Of a stretch of DNA of 64,000 nt, positions 1 through 9,656 are shown piece after piece. Numbering within the stretch: position 1 is the stretch's first letter; the number at the start of each line of letters is the position of its first letter. Under the pieces are notes generated by a model, which worked only from the letters and a program-made list of their open reading frames with translations, had not been told where the DNA came from and made no database searches. Origin of the DNA: JAPWJZ01 sp964575605. Lineage in GTDB: Bacteria > Pseudomonadota > Alphaproteobacteria > Micavibrionales > UBA2020. A program made the translations under genes and the position numbers. The DNA lies in contig CAZNRN010000009.1 in the NCBI GenBank assembly GCA_964575605.1, forward strand, positions 60,153-124,152. Reading direction: 5' to 3'.

Positions 1-2720
1 TTAACGAATAGCTTGACGTTTTCATTGGTATCCAAGTCCTGTGCGAACTGACGCTCAACTTCGGACTCATATTCAATCGAGTCATAGAGCGATTTATTCT
101 GGTTTTGGACTGGATAGAGGTTCATAAGATAACGCATCAGATCGTTTTCCTGCTGCGGCTCAAAGAGGCTCATTTCCCAATACTGGTTATTCACCTTCTG
201 ATATTTGATGCCCTCCAGCATGAGTTCATGTAAAGCTCTGGAGACTTCTCTGGCAACAAGAGCCATAAAGTGCTGTGGATTGATTTTGAAATCTGCTAGG
301 CGTCCTGACTTTTTAAGAATTTCGACAAGTGTATGACGGGTAAGTTCCGTCTCCTTCTGTAGGAAGGCAAGAATATCCGGCAGTACGTTGACTGGCGCAA
401 GCTCGGTGCTGCGGTTATCAAGCTCGTTATCCGCCTCAACACCCGCTTCAGAAACGCGAATATCAACTTTCTTGATGGAGATTTTTATCGGATTGATTTT
501 CTCCATTTCCTTTAGGCGCTTTACCGCCTTCTCAATCAGCTTATCTGTGTCGAAGGCGACGCGATAACGGGTACGCTGCTTAATCTTTTCCCAAAGCAGC
601 TTGAAGTCGTCGCTAAGATGGACTTCCTTGTTAAACTTGACCTGCTTTCTGTCTTTAGCGTTGGCTATCCTGTTCTTGAACATATAGCGTTTCATCTCGT
701 CTACGATTGCCGCCTTTAGATCGGCGTACTCGTCAGGAACATTCAGCTTGAATTTGGGGTCTTTAGGGTTGAAGGAAGGCTGAATTTCGCCCGAGGCATT
801 GATATAGCCAGCTTTCACAAGGCTATTCCAAACCTTTGCCGATAAATCTTGGCCTATTGGCTTATCTTCGCCCTTAGCATCTTCCCTGAGAATCCTGGAG
901 AAGGCGATTTTCTCTACCACGCCGAATTTAATTCCAAAGTCCTTCTCGTATTCCGTCTGCAAAGAAGCGGCAAAATCTTCATATTTCTCGCTGGCGATGA
1001 CGGTCAGGCGGTTTATGTTGTCGTCAAAAACCCTGTCGCCCTTGTCGTTGACTGGAAGTCGCAAGCCACGTCCGATTTGCTGCCGACGCTCTGTTTCGGA
1101 GCCGACTTCGCGCAAGGTGCAGATTTGGAAGACGTTGGGGTTATCCCAGCCCTCGCGTAGCGCGGTATGGCTGAAAATAAACCGCAGCGGCTCGTTGGGG
1201 TCTAGCAGCTGTTCTTTATCCCTCATAATGAGGCTGTATGTATCCTCGTCGTCCTTGGTATCGCCTCGGGTGTCCTTGGCTTTTCCGCTCTTATCTTGAG
1301 AAAAATAGCCGTTATGCACTTGGGCGGCAGTATAGGGCACAACGCCTTTATAAATCGGGCGTTCTGAAATCTGCTTGTACGCTTCCTCAAACCACAGTCC
1401 GATTTTACCAAGGCCAGTTGTGCCATCGTCATTGTAAATACGATAGTTTTTTACCTGATCTACGAAGAACAGGGAAAGGACTTTAATGCCCTTGCTCTTG
1501 TAAACCCGCTCCTTCTTGAAATGCTGTTCAACAGTTTCAAAAACCTGTGCCTTGAGCAATTCTTCGCCAAGGCCACCCATGCTCTGACCTTTTTTAAGGA
1601 ACGTGCCGTTGTTAAACTCGATGTATTCCTCTCCGGGGGTGCAATCAATGTTTCTGACGATAAAACCGTCCTTATAGGCCTCGCGCTCGCCAGATTTGAC
1701 ATACAGTTGGTCGCCCTGCTTAACGGTAAGTTTGGTAGGCTTCGGGCCATTATCGCCTTCCTTGTGAATTTCAATCTTTGCCTTAATGCCGTTGCTGTTA
1801 TTCGTGTCAATCAATTTCACATAGGCATCGTTGAATGAGTCCTCAGAACGGACTGAAGCGACTTCGATGCGCTTAACAAGGCGCAAGTCGTAAGCCTCAA
1901 CGGGGTCTAGCTTGTAGAGAAGGTTATACGGGGTTCGGTGGGTTGCAGAGTAACGCAGGGTGCAACAGGCGTTAAGTTGCGACAAGGCTGCGCGTGACGC
2001 TTCGCCCTCTACGCTTTGAGGCTCGTCGATGATGACTACGGGGTTTGTATCCCTGATAAACTCGATCGGAGCACGCCCTGACATTTTATCTGACTCGCGG
2101 CGCATAATATTGTCGTCACGCTGGAACGATTGAATGTTAACAATCATGATCTGTAGCTGGTTTCCACCAGCGAATTGTCGAACTTTCCCCAACTTGCTTG
2201 AATCATAAACAAAGGAGTCAAATGGAATGTTATTGTAAAGCGTCTTGAAATGCTCCTTAGTCATTTCAATACTTTTCAGGACGCCCTCTCTAATGGGAAC
2301 AGATGGGACAACGATAATGAACTTTTTGAACCCATAGTTTTTGTTCAATTCGAAAATAGTTCGTAAATAAACGTATGTTTTTCCAGTTCCGGTTTCCATT
2401 TCGATAGAAAAGTTACGTCCAAAGAAAAGAGGGCTACCTATACTTTCGGCTTGATCAAAGTTTTGAAGCTCGTCAACTGTAGAAGCGACTTTCACTATAC
2501 CGTTGCGCTCTTGTACCTTATGAATGTTTGCCAGCAGCGCATCATCGGAAAGCACCAGATTGTTTCCGACGCTCTGGTTTTCCAGCTTCATCCCAACTTG
2601 TCCGCTTGTTTCGCTAATCTCGAAAGTGGATTGAGCTATGGGCTGGCCGTCGAAAATATCCACGACTGCCCTTATCGCGTCCTGCTGATACTCTAACGAA
2701 GGGTCAAATTTTAGTTTCAA
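1..2720 (-). CDS. res: Type III restriction enzyme Res subunit (partial, runs off left edge)
   Basis: This is the helicase/nuclease subunit of a type III restriction-modification system, which translocates on or loops DNA and cleaves it together with Mod. The reading frame is open from a TTG at 2720 to the window edge, about 906 codons. It contains a Walker A motif (METGTGKT, about residue 107), a DEPQ box (about residue 233) and motif VI (IGRGLRLP, about residue 548). The C-terminal PD-(D/E)XK nuclease domain normal for the family would lie beyond base 1 and is not seen. The TTG start is chosen because it lies 2 nt after the mod stop and gives the usual KLKFDPSLEYQQDAI N-terminus; no in-frame ATG precedes the conserved N-terminus. 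It is last in the helicase-mod-res operon and probably translationally coupled to mod. Confidence 0.9.
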   Translation of the reverse strand, partial: MKLKFDPSLEYQQDAIRAVVDIFDGQPIAQSTFEISETSGQVGMKLENQSVGNNLVLSDDALLANIHKVQERNGIVKVASTVDELQNFDQAESIGSPLFFGRNFSIEMETGTGKTYVYLRTIFELNKNYGFKKFIIVVPSVPIREGVLKSIEMTKEHFKTLYNNIPFDSFVYDSSKLGKVRQFAGGNQLQIMIVNIQSFQRDDNIMRRESDKMSGRAPIEFIRDTNPVVIIDEPQSVEGEASRAALSQLNACCTLRYSATHRTPYNLLYKLDPVEAYDLRLVKRIEVASVRSEDSFNDAYVKLIDTNNSNGIKAKIEIHKEGDNGPKPTKLTVKQGDQLYVKSGEREAYKDGFIVRNIDCTPGEEYIEFNNGTFLKKGQSMGGLGEELLKAQVFETVEQHFKKERVYKSKGIKVLSLFFVDQVKNYRIYNDDGTTGLGKIGLWFEEAYKQISERPIYKGVVPYTAAQVHNGYFSQDKSGKAKDTRGDTKDDEDTYSLIMRDKEQLLDPNEPLRFIFSHTALREGWDNPNVFQICTLREVGSETERRQQIGRGLRLPVNDKGDRVFDDNINRLTVIASEKYEDFAASLQTEYEKDFGIKFGVVEKIAFSRILREDAKGEDKPIGQDLSAKVWNSLVKAGYINASGEIQPSFNPKDPKFKLNVPDEYADLKAAIVDEMKRYMFKNRIANAKDRKQVKFNKEVHLSDDFKLLWEKIKQRTRYRVAFDTDKLIEKAVKRLKEMEKINPIKISIKKVDIRVSEAGVEADNELDNRSTELAPVNVLPDILAFLQKETELTRHTLVEILKKSGRLADFKINPQHFMALVAREVSRALHELMLEGIKYQKVNNQYWEMSLFEPQQENDLMRYLMNLYPVQNQNKSLYDSIEYESEVERQFAQDLDTNENVKLFV

Positions 2721-2722
2721 AA

Positions 2723-4843
2723 TTACACCGTTCTAAATACGATTTCTTGTTCTTTGGATTGAGCGCGCGACTTAAAGGTTTGTACGGCGTTGGTTTTTAA
2801 CTGGTCGTTGCCTTTAAATGCGGCGTCGAGACAAATCACTTGAACCGGATTCGCATCAACAAGGGCGTCTATGAGTTCATCCGTAATTTCATTTTCTAGG
2901 CAAATAAGTAAAGCCCCTTCTTCTATTGAAAAGATTTGTTTTCCAGCCAGTTTTACTTTCTCGACTCTCGTCGTAAGTGGGAAGCCCGCTTTCATCAACA
3001 GTTCATAGAGAATGTCCTCTTGAGAGCTTTTGGGCGCGATGTGATCAACATGCAAAGCAAGTTGCATCTCTACTCCATCGGGACTTCCATCCCAAACCTT
3101 GAAGTTGGAACTGGAAAGCGCATAGGAGCGAAAGCCAAGGCCGTCGATAAATTTTTTGTTAGATAGTAAATCGGGCGCGCTTTCTAATCCTTTAATGACC
3201 CTTGATAAACGCTCTCGACCTAAAGCAGATATAACAGGCTTCACCTTATTTTCTTTGCAAAATTCTAACACGGCTTCCTGAGAGTCATCGGAAGGGTCGA
3301 TATTTTCAGGCAGCTGGACTAGAATAAATTTCCTGCTGCCGTTATCTTCGATATTTTGTTGGAGAACGGCATGTCCTGTTGACGCGGAACCGCCAAAGAA
3401 GTCGAGTACGATGCCATCTGTTTCTTTAGAAATTTGCAAGCATCTTTGAATTAACTTTATTGGTTTTTTACCATTGGGGAAGGGGACGCCGCCTTCCTTT
3501 CCGAGATTGTTATAATCAAAGTCGTCCCAAAGCGTACCGACTTTATCGCGCTTGAGAATTTCGCCGTTGCCACGCTCGGAAACATCAGACAGCCAAATAA
3601 CCCGTCGCACGGTATTGCTAACGTAGCCGTGAACTACCTTTTTCCCTTTATCTTTGCCGGTGCGCGGGGTGTACTCAACTTCCAGCATTTCTTCATCAGC
3701 CAGATTGCCAACTGCATCCATGACTCTTGTGCGGATGCTGGTTTGAGCATTAGTATCAGAAAAGATGGATTCAAAGTATTTATCGTATGCCGCCTTCTCG
3801 CTCAATCCTTCATTCTTCATCACCTGTTTGATAGTGGAGCGCTTTACGCCAGCGCATTTGAAGATTTGAATAGGATTGCCATCGCCATCTTTAATCTCTT
3901 TGAAAAATGTTCGTTTGCCTTTATCTATCAGAATGCTTGTGTATTTCCAGCTCTCGCCAGCATTACGCATTTCTTCGATAACACTAATCAATGGGCGTGT
4001 AGAATACATGTGAGAGACATCATTCATGCTCTCCAAATTTTTGGCAAAGATTAGGATATACTCGACATTCTTTTTTAAGCGCTTATCTTCGCCGCCGCCG
4101 GATGCCCCAGCCGAGACTTTGGAAAACACGCTAACACAGTTAATAAAGTTTTCTTCTCCAAACACTTCATTGCCTAATTCGCGAAGGTTAGCAACTTCAT
4201 CTTCGCCAATTGAAATACAGATATAGCCTGTTTCATCAAGCAAGTTTCGCGCTAAATACAAGCGCGGATACATCATTGTGAGCCAGTTAGAGTGATAACG
4301 CCCGCTGGTGTCCGAGTTTGTAGAAAACTTCTTCCCTTCATCGTCAATTTGCCCTGTGTAAGCCAAATAGGTGTTTAGTCCTTCTTGATACTTGTCGGGG
4401 TAAATGAACTCCTTTCCAGTGTTATAGGGAGGATCGATATAAATCATTTTTACTTTTCCGAAGTATGATTTTTGAAGCAATTTCAGGACTTCAAGATTGT
4501 CACCTTCGATATAGATATTTCCAGTTGTATCAAAAGCAATGGATTCATCCCTCAATGGCCTGAGCGTAGCAACAGAGGGCTGTTGGATAATCTTCATACA
4601 GTCGGCCTTACCCGGCCAGTTTAAGCCAAAACGCTCTTTCCCTGCATCTACCCACTCACCAAGTGAGCGCTTTAGCTGGTCGAAATCGACATTGCCTTCT
4701 TTAAAGGCTTCAGGAAATAGTGACTTCAGCCGTTCTAATTTCTCTGCTGCAACATCCATTGATACCAACGGCATTTTTTCTGGCTCTACGCCTTTATTGG
4801 GCTTTTGCATTGGCTTTGCCATTTGGTCATGCTCCTTTGTCAT
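2723..4843 (-). CDS. mod: Type III DNA adenine methyltransferase Mod
   Basis: This is the modification and specificity subunit that methylates adenine N6 in the recognition site and pairs with Res. The 706-residue protein has the catalytic motif DPPYNTG at about 137-143 and the SAM-binding FGGSASTG motif far downstream at about 470. That order (motif IV before motif I) is the beta class typical of type III Mod. The region between them holds the target-recognition part. The first 30 residues are Lys/Pro-rich, and a second Met at residue 8 is an alternative start. The ATG overlaps the stop of the upstream helicase (ATGA), and res follows after 2 nt, so all three look co-translated. The recognition sequence cannot be read from the protein. 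Confidence 0.92.
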   Translation of the reverse strand: MTKEHDQMAKPMQKPNKGVEPEKMPLVSMDVAAEKLERLKSLFPEAFKEGNVDFDQLKRSLGEWVDAGKERFGLNWPGKADCMKIIQQPSVATLRPLRDESIAFDTTGNIYIEGDNLEVLKLLQKSYFGKVKMIYIDPPYNTGKEFIYPDKYQEGLNTYLAYTGQIDDEGKKFSTNSDTSGRYHSNWLTMMYPRLYLARNLLDETGYICISIGEDEVANLRELGNEVFGEENFINCVSVFSKVSAGASGGGEDKRLKKNVEYILIFAKNLESMNDVSHMYSTRPLISVIEEMRNAGESWKYTSILIDKGKRTFFKEIKDGDGNPIQIFKCAGVKRSTIKQVMKNEGLSEKAAYDKYFESIFSDTNAQTSIRTRVMDAVGNLADEEMLEVEYTPRTGKDKGKKVVHGYVSNTVRRVIWLSDVSERGNGEILKRDKVGTLWDDFDYNNLGKEGGVPFPNGKKPIKLIQRCLQISKETDGIVLDFFGGSASTGHAVLQQNIEDNGSRKFILVQLPENIDPSDDSQEAVLEFCKENKVKPVISALGRERLSRVIKGLESAPDLLSNKKFIDGLGFRSYALSSSNFKVWDGSPDGVEMQLALHVDHIAPKSSQEDILYELLMKAGFPLTTRVEKVKLAGKQIFSIEEGALLICLENEITDELIDALVDANPVQVICLDAAFKGNDQLKTNAVQTFKSRAQSKEQEIVFRTV

Positions 4844-7800
4844 TTCACCTCAAAGCTGATCGCCATAAGGTCTTGGCTTTCGACCTTTTGGAGCAGCCTT
4901 GCCTCTATTGTATCCATCAGTTTTTCTGTTTCACTCAGGATTTCTTTTGCGGCAGCGTCGTACTGTCGCCATTCTTCGTCACGTTTTTTTTGCAACTGTT
5001 GAATCTCGCGTTGCAATTTCAGCTTGTCGGGCAAGTTTCCCGTGAGCCTGACTTGTTTTTTGACTTCCTTAATCTGGTCGTCCAGTTCGGCAAGGCTGAC
5101 TTTTAAGCCTACGCGCTTGTCCTCCGCCCATTTGTCGAGCTTGTGCATTTCATGTTCAAACCATTTGGAGTTTCTCGTGGTCTGGACTTCGATAGCGTCC
5201 ATAAGCTGTTTATGCAGCATGCCCTTGATAGCCTTTTCCACTTCGGCGGGCGCGGGCTTCTCCGGCGCGACTTCACCATTCAGATCAAATAGTCTGCGGC
5301 TTTGAGCAATATCTAGCTCTGATCCATCTGAGGTAACGGCTGCTAGCAATATATGGTCTTCCGTTTCAAAGGACTGAATGGTTTGTTGCCTGCATACAAG
5401 CCATCCTGTTTTTCCAACAAGATTGTCTAAAACAGAAATTTTCTTGCCTGTTCCTGTATAGCGGAACACGATATGCGCTGTGTTCAAAGGCTTTGTCTTC
5501 GATTGGGCAATCAGCCTTTGCGCCAAGGGATGCCCGACACGGTAAGTATTGGAATCTTCAGCCTTCTTGCCCATGCTATAGGGGCCGGGGTGGATAGTTT
5601 CCTGCGGGAAGGGGCTGCGTTCTAGTACAAAGAACATTTCATTGGTGTCGAACCGCGCATAATCATTCAGGGCAAAGCGGGTCAATTTCCAAAGGCGTTC
5701 TTCGTAACGGTCAAGGTGGTTCGCGCTCTCTATACGGACTTTCTCGATAACCTCTTGGTCAAAATTGTTCAGGAGTTTTTCCCGCGCGTCCCGCCGTGTA
5801 TCGTCAATCGTTTCCTCCAGCTCTTTCTGGAGTTGGTCAAATTCCTGGCTTATCTGTTCGGGGCTACGGCATTGTTGTAGGATCGCCGCAATTCGCTTCT
5901 CGAAGTCCACGCCGGACTCGATAGAACCAAGCACTTCGTCACTTGCGCCGAATACACCGTCAAAAAGCCTGAATTTTTCATCGAGCAGTTGATAGACGCG
6001 CAAATCGGCTGCATTGGATTTGTTCAGGAAATTCACAACCACTACGTCATACTTCTGCCCGTAACGATGGCAACGGCCAATCCTCTGTTCAATCCGCTGC
6101 GGATTCCACGGCAAGTCGTAGTTCACGACCATGTTGCAGAATTGGAGGTTGATACCTTCGGCTGCCGCCTCGGTCGCAATCATGATTGCAGCTTCATCCC
6201 TGAAATATTCAACAAGTGCTGCCCGCTTATCTGCCGTCGGTGAACCTGAAATACGGTCTGTACCTTTATGGCGTTCTGCCCAACGCTGGTATATTTCCTG
6301 CGATTTAGGGTCGGTATTCGAGCCGTTGAACAGGACGACCTTACCGCCAAATTCGGTTTTTTCTAAAATGTTGAAAAGGTATTCCTGCGTCCTGCGGGAT
6401 TCAGTAAAGATAATCGCCTTTTGCTGGAACATGGTAACGCCATGTTGCTCCTGCGCTTCGCGGGCGCGTTCAAATCCGCGCCGCAATGCTGTCAGCAAAA
6501 CTTCCCCTTTGGAATTCTTGGCGATGGATTTTGCCAGTTCGTGAAACTCTCGCAGGGTTTTCTGCTCTTCCCTCAGTTCCTTGATTTGTTCGGGCGTGAG
6601 GATTTTATCGTGCTTCTTTTCTCCGTCACCGCCGTCTTCGTCGTCATCCTCCCCCCATTCGTCCTGTAGCTCTCCGATTTCCTCGAAGTTTTCGCCTAAG
6701 TTTTCGGGCAGCTCGTTTGCCGTTTCTGACTTGGCGGCAATGCCGTCAAGTTTTTGGGCAAGCCCCAAAAGGGTGTCTGAAATGGCGTATGTTGACGAGG
6801 CCAACAACTTCCTCAATATAAGTGTCATCAGCGTCCGCTGTGCAGACGGCAGGGCGTAAAGCGTAGGACGCTGCAAGTATCCCGTCACCAGATTGTAAAG
6901 CCTCTGTTCTTCTTCAGACGGGGTAAATTCCTGCACAAGTGCATGACGCTCGGTATAACGGATATACTGCAAGACCTGTTTCCGCAGCGTTCTTTTGCAA
7001 ACGGGCTTAAGGCGTTCCTTCAAGTCAGTGAAATCGGAGTCTCCTGTCAGCCGTGCAAATTGCGCCTTGAAACTTTTGAGGTCGCCAAATGTATATTCGT
7101 CCACCAGACTAACAAGACCGTAAAGCTCCAGCAGGGAGTTTTGTAGTGGGGTGGCGGTCAGCAGCACCTTTTGGAAAGGGGCGGTCGCTTGTTTCAGGAT
7201 ATTGGCGATTTTATTCGTCGGCTTATAGACGTTTCTCAGGCGATGAGCCTCGTCTATGACGATCAAATTCCACTTGGTGCTTTTGATGTACGGTTCTTGC
7301 TTCTTGGCAAACTGGTATGAGCAGATGACAAGGGCGTTTTTCTGGTCAAACGGGTTAAGGTTGCCCTTGCGGATTTCCTCGTTGAAAGTCCGCGTTTCAA
7401 GAATGACCGAGGGCAGGTAAAACTTGTCTGCCATTTCTTGCGACCATTGCTGGCGCAGGTTTGACGGCACTATCACCAGAAGCTTCCGCTGCCCCTCTGC
7501 CCATTTTTGGGCAAGCAGCAGCCCCGCCTCGATGGTTTTGCCAAGCCCGACTTCATCCGCGAGGATAGCCCCTTTAGACAGGGGGGAGCTAAAGGCGAAA
7601 AGGGCGGCTTCTATCTGGTGGGGGTTCAGGTCAACGGTCGCCCGAATGTCGGACAAGGCGCCGATTAACTTTTCCACGTTATCAGACGCGCAACGCTTGG
7701 TCAGTTCATGGGCAAAGTATTTCGCATGGTAAGCTGTGATAGCTTGCCCTGCTTTGTCGGGGTCAACCCGTTCTGCCGTTTGCCCTGTCATCAACGTCAC
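4840..7800 (-). CDS. RapA/SNF2-type superfamily 2 helicase of the type III RM operon
   Basis: This is a DNA-dependent ATPase of the SNF2/RapA group, 986 residues. Visible motifs are Walker A ADEVGLGKT (81-89), DEAH (183-186), TAT (215-217) and motif VI with RIGRCHRYGQ (about 610). An acidic linker lies near 385-400 and a charged C-terminal coiled coil covers roughly 880-965. Classical type III systems need only Mod and Res, so this extra helicase is unusual. SNF2-like helicases next to adenine methylases are known from class 1 DISARM (drmD/drmMI), but no drmA, drmB or drmC is present here. The frame opens with GTG at 7800; an ATG at 7791 is an alternative and neither has a strong ribosome site. 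A role in defence is inferred from the operon. Confidence 0.88.
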   Translation of the reverse strand: MTLMTGQTAERVDPDKAGQAITAYHAKYFAHELTKRCASDNVEKLIGALSDIRATVDLNPHQIEAALFAFSSPLSKGAILADEVGLGKTIEAGLLLAQKWAEGQRKLLVIVPSNLRQQWSQEMADKFYLPSVILETRTFNEEIRKGNLNPFDQKNALVICSYQFAKKQEPYIKSTKWNLIVIDEAHRLRNVYKPTNKIANILKQATAPFQKVLLTATPLQNSLLELYGLVSLVDEYTFGDLKSFKAQFARLTGDSDFTDLKERLKPVCKRTLRKQVLQYIRYTERHALVQEFTPSEEEQRLYNLVTGYLQRPTLYALPSAQRTLMTLILRKLLASSTYAISDTLLGLAQKLDGIAAKSETANELPENLGENFEEIGELQDEWGEDDDEDGGDGEKKHDKILTPEQIKELREEQKTLREFHELAKSIAKNSKGEVLLTALRRGFERAREAQEQHGVTMFQQKAIIFTESRRTQEYLFNILEKTEFGGKVVLFNGSNTDPKSQEIYQRWAERHKGTDRISGSPTADKRAALVEYFRDEAAIMIATEAAAEGINLQFCNMVVNYDLPWNPQRIEQRIGRCHRYGQKYDVVVVNFLNKSNAADLRVYQLLDEKFRLFDGVFGASDEVLGSIESGVDFEKRIAAILQQCRSPEQISQEFDQLQKELEETIDDTRRDAREKLLNNFDQEVIEKVRIESANHLDRYEERLWKLTRFALNDYARFDTNEMFFVLERSPFPQETIHPGPYSMGKKAEDSNTYRVGHPLAQRLIAQSKTKPLNTAHIVFRYTGTGKKISVLDNLVGKTGWLVCRQQTIQSFETEDHILLAAVTSDGSELDIAQSRRLFDLNGEVAPEKPAPAEVEKAIKGMLHKQLMDAIEVQTTRNSKWFEHEMHKLDKWAEDKRVGLKVSLAELDDQIKEVKKQVRLTGNLPDKLKLQREIQQLQKKRDEEWRQYDAAAKEILSETEKLMDTIEARLLQKVESQDLMAISFEVK

Positions 7801-7997
7801 AGCCTGCGGCTGACATATTTGCCAGAATAGCTGCCCTATAAATGGTTAAAAATGAACGGATAAACGTAGCGGAATCTTGGGGCTGATGGAAGTATATTAT
7901 TGAAACCAAAAGTTGATTTCTCCTTGTCTTATGTTGAATAAAGGGGTGCTTTATGCTATTAAAAACCATTCAGAAAATAACGAAAGAATTTTGAAAA

Positions 7998-9641
7998 ATG
8001 GCGCGCACCATCAAACCCACAGTCTATCTGATGAAAGCCGACGTTGCAGACGCTGACGCCATCTTCAAAGAAGCGGATAAGCTGACCAAAGCTGTCAACG
8101 GCGATCTTCTGCTTTATTACAAAGACAGCACCTTTCACGATCCCAAGTGGCTGCCTTTCGTTACGCACCATTTCACTGTGGATGCCAGAAAATTCAAAAA
8201 CGCTTCTGCTTATGCTGTCGTGGTCCTCAAAGTCGAAAATCGGTTTTTCGCCATTACTCTGGGCATGGGGTCTCACCTCATTGACATGGCAAAAATCGAA
8301 TATAACTTCGGCCTTAAAGTAGCCATCAACTGCATCCCGAAAAACGAACTTCGCCAGCTGGACTTGACCACGCCAGAGTCAAACTCGCAGAAAACAAAAA
8401 AGCAAGCGGTCAAGAACTCCGCGCCCGAAGAATTTGGCATCAACAAGGAAAAGGATATTTTGCGCGGTGTCGTGGGCAAGCTGCCCAAAGACCATGCGCT
8501 TGGAGATAAGATCGAAGGCAAGGACAGCGTTCGTCTTTCTCGCGGTGTTGATAATTCCGATGAACTCAAGCTCGTTTGCCGCACGCTTTTGCGGTATTCG
8601 GCGGAAACCACGTATAAAGATCATTATCCGTGGATTGACAATATGGCGATTATCGGCGACCCCATCCTGATTGACGCGCTCTACACCGACTTAATCGCGG
8701 CAATTAAAGGCAACAACCTCGAAAACATGCAAATTGCTCCGCCTGAGTTCGTTGATGACCTTCATGCCTACGAAGGGTTCATCTTTACGGGCAACAACAA
8801 AAGAAAAAAGGCCTGCTATCAGTTCCCCACGATGGCGGACGTAGTGGCAGATTTGGGGGCGCAATACCTACAAAATCTGGACAAAGATGCGCTGATTAAA
8901 TCTTGCAAAGTCCATTTGCTTACGCCTGAAAATGAAAAGCGGTTTGGGTGGCCGCTAAACCGTTGTATCTTGTGGGAAACTGAAAAGAGCGGCGGCAAGT
9001 ATGTTCTTTCCGACGGAACATGGTATAAAATTGATACCGATTTCCACGCGCAAGTTTGCCAATTCTTTACGCGGGCCACCGCCACCGCAATCAATCTGCC
9101 TGATATGTCGTCGGCTCTCGCAAAGGAGTCAGACTACAACGCCCATGTTTGCACGACTGGACAAGGCATCTACCTTTTCGACCTCGGCCATCCGTCTGCG
9201 AAGGACAAACATTTCTGCAAAGACAAAAACGAAATCTGCGACGTTTACGACACGAGGAATAAAAGGTTTATTCACGTCAAAATGGGGAAGTCTTCATCCT
9301 CGATCAGCCATCTGCTGCGCCAAGGTGTATTCAGCGCAACCGCCTTGAGAAAGGACGATGAGGCGCGACAGAAGTTCCGGCAACATCTCTTCACGTATGG
9401 CTGTCAAAACACCCCCGTTCCCGACCCATTCACCCCTTCAGACTACACGGTGGTTTTCGCCTGCGTCGTGGGTGAAAATTTAGAAAAAGACATCCCCTTT
9501 TTTAGCAAAGTCAGTCTTCGGGACGCCGCCGACTCACTTGAAGTGATGGGCTACAAACATCAATTCGGGTTCGTCTACCAACAAGCAGCCGCGGCAGCGG
9601 AATGCGACGATACTGAGAAGGACGCCGCCACAGGGACGTAA
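7998..9641 (+). CDS. TIGR04141/DUF6119-like sporadically distributed protein
   Basis: This 547-residue protein resembles the TIGR04141 (DUF6119) family, patchily distributed and often met near defence genes. The recognition is from memory: an N-terminal KPTVYLMK strand, a G-x-G-x-HLI followed by FGLKVAIN-like segment near residues 90-115, and a later YPWIDNM segment. No catalytic motif is recognised, and the molecular function of the family is unknown to me. It is transcribed divergently from the helicase-mod-res operon across a 197-bp AT-rich interval, so the two may share regulation. A GIY-YIG gene follows after 15 nt. The upstream ribosome site is weak (GAAAGAA). A defence role is inference from position. 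Confidence 0.65.
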   Translation: MARTIKPTVYLMKADVADADAIFKEADKLTKAVNGDLLLYYKDSTFHDPKWLPFVTHHFTVDARKFKNASAYAVVVLKVENRFFAITLGMGSHLIDMAKIEYNFGLKVAINCIPKNELRQLDLTTPESNSQKTKKQAVKNSAPEEFGINKEKDILRGVVGKLPKDHALGDKIEGKDSVRLSRGVDNSDELKLVCRTLLRYSAETTYKDHYPWIDNMAIIGDPILIDALYTDLIAAIKGNNLENMQIAPPEFVDDLHAYEGFIFTGNNKRKKACYQFPTMADVVADLGAQYLQNLDKDALIKSCKVHLLTPENEKRFGWPLNRCILWETEKSGGKYVLSDGTWYKIDTDFHAQVCQFFTRATATAINLPDMSSALAKESDYNAHVCTTGQGIYLFDLGHPSAKDKHFCKDKNEICDVYDTRNKRFIHVKMGKSSSSISHLLRQGVFSATALRKDDEARQKFRQHLFTYGCQNTPVPDPFTPSDYTVVFACVVGENLEKDIPFFSKVSLRDAADSLEVMGYKHQFGFVYQQAAAAAECDDTEKDAATGT

Positions 9642-9656
9642 AGAAATTTTTGATTC

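Noticed and set aside
7763..7969. 68-codon frame upstream of the helicase
   Set aside because: It overlaps the helicase N-terminus in another frame and lies in the divergent promoter region; no ribosome site.
1..9641. Complete DISARM system
   Set aside because: Only a SNF2 helicase plus adenine methylase resemble drmD/drmMI; no drmA, drmB or drmC is seen, and a type III Res is present.
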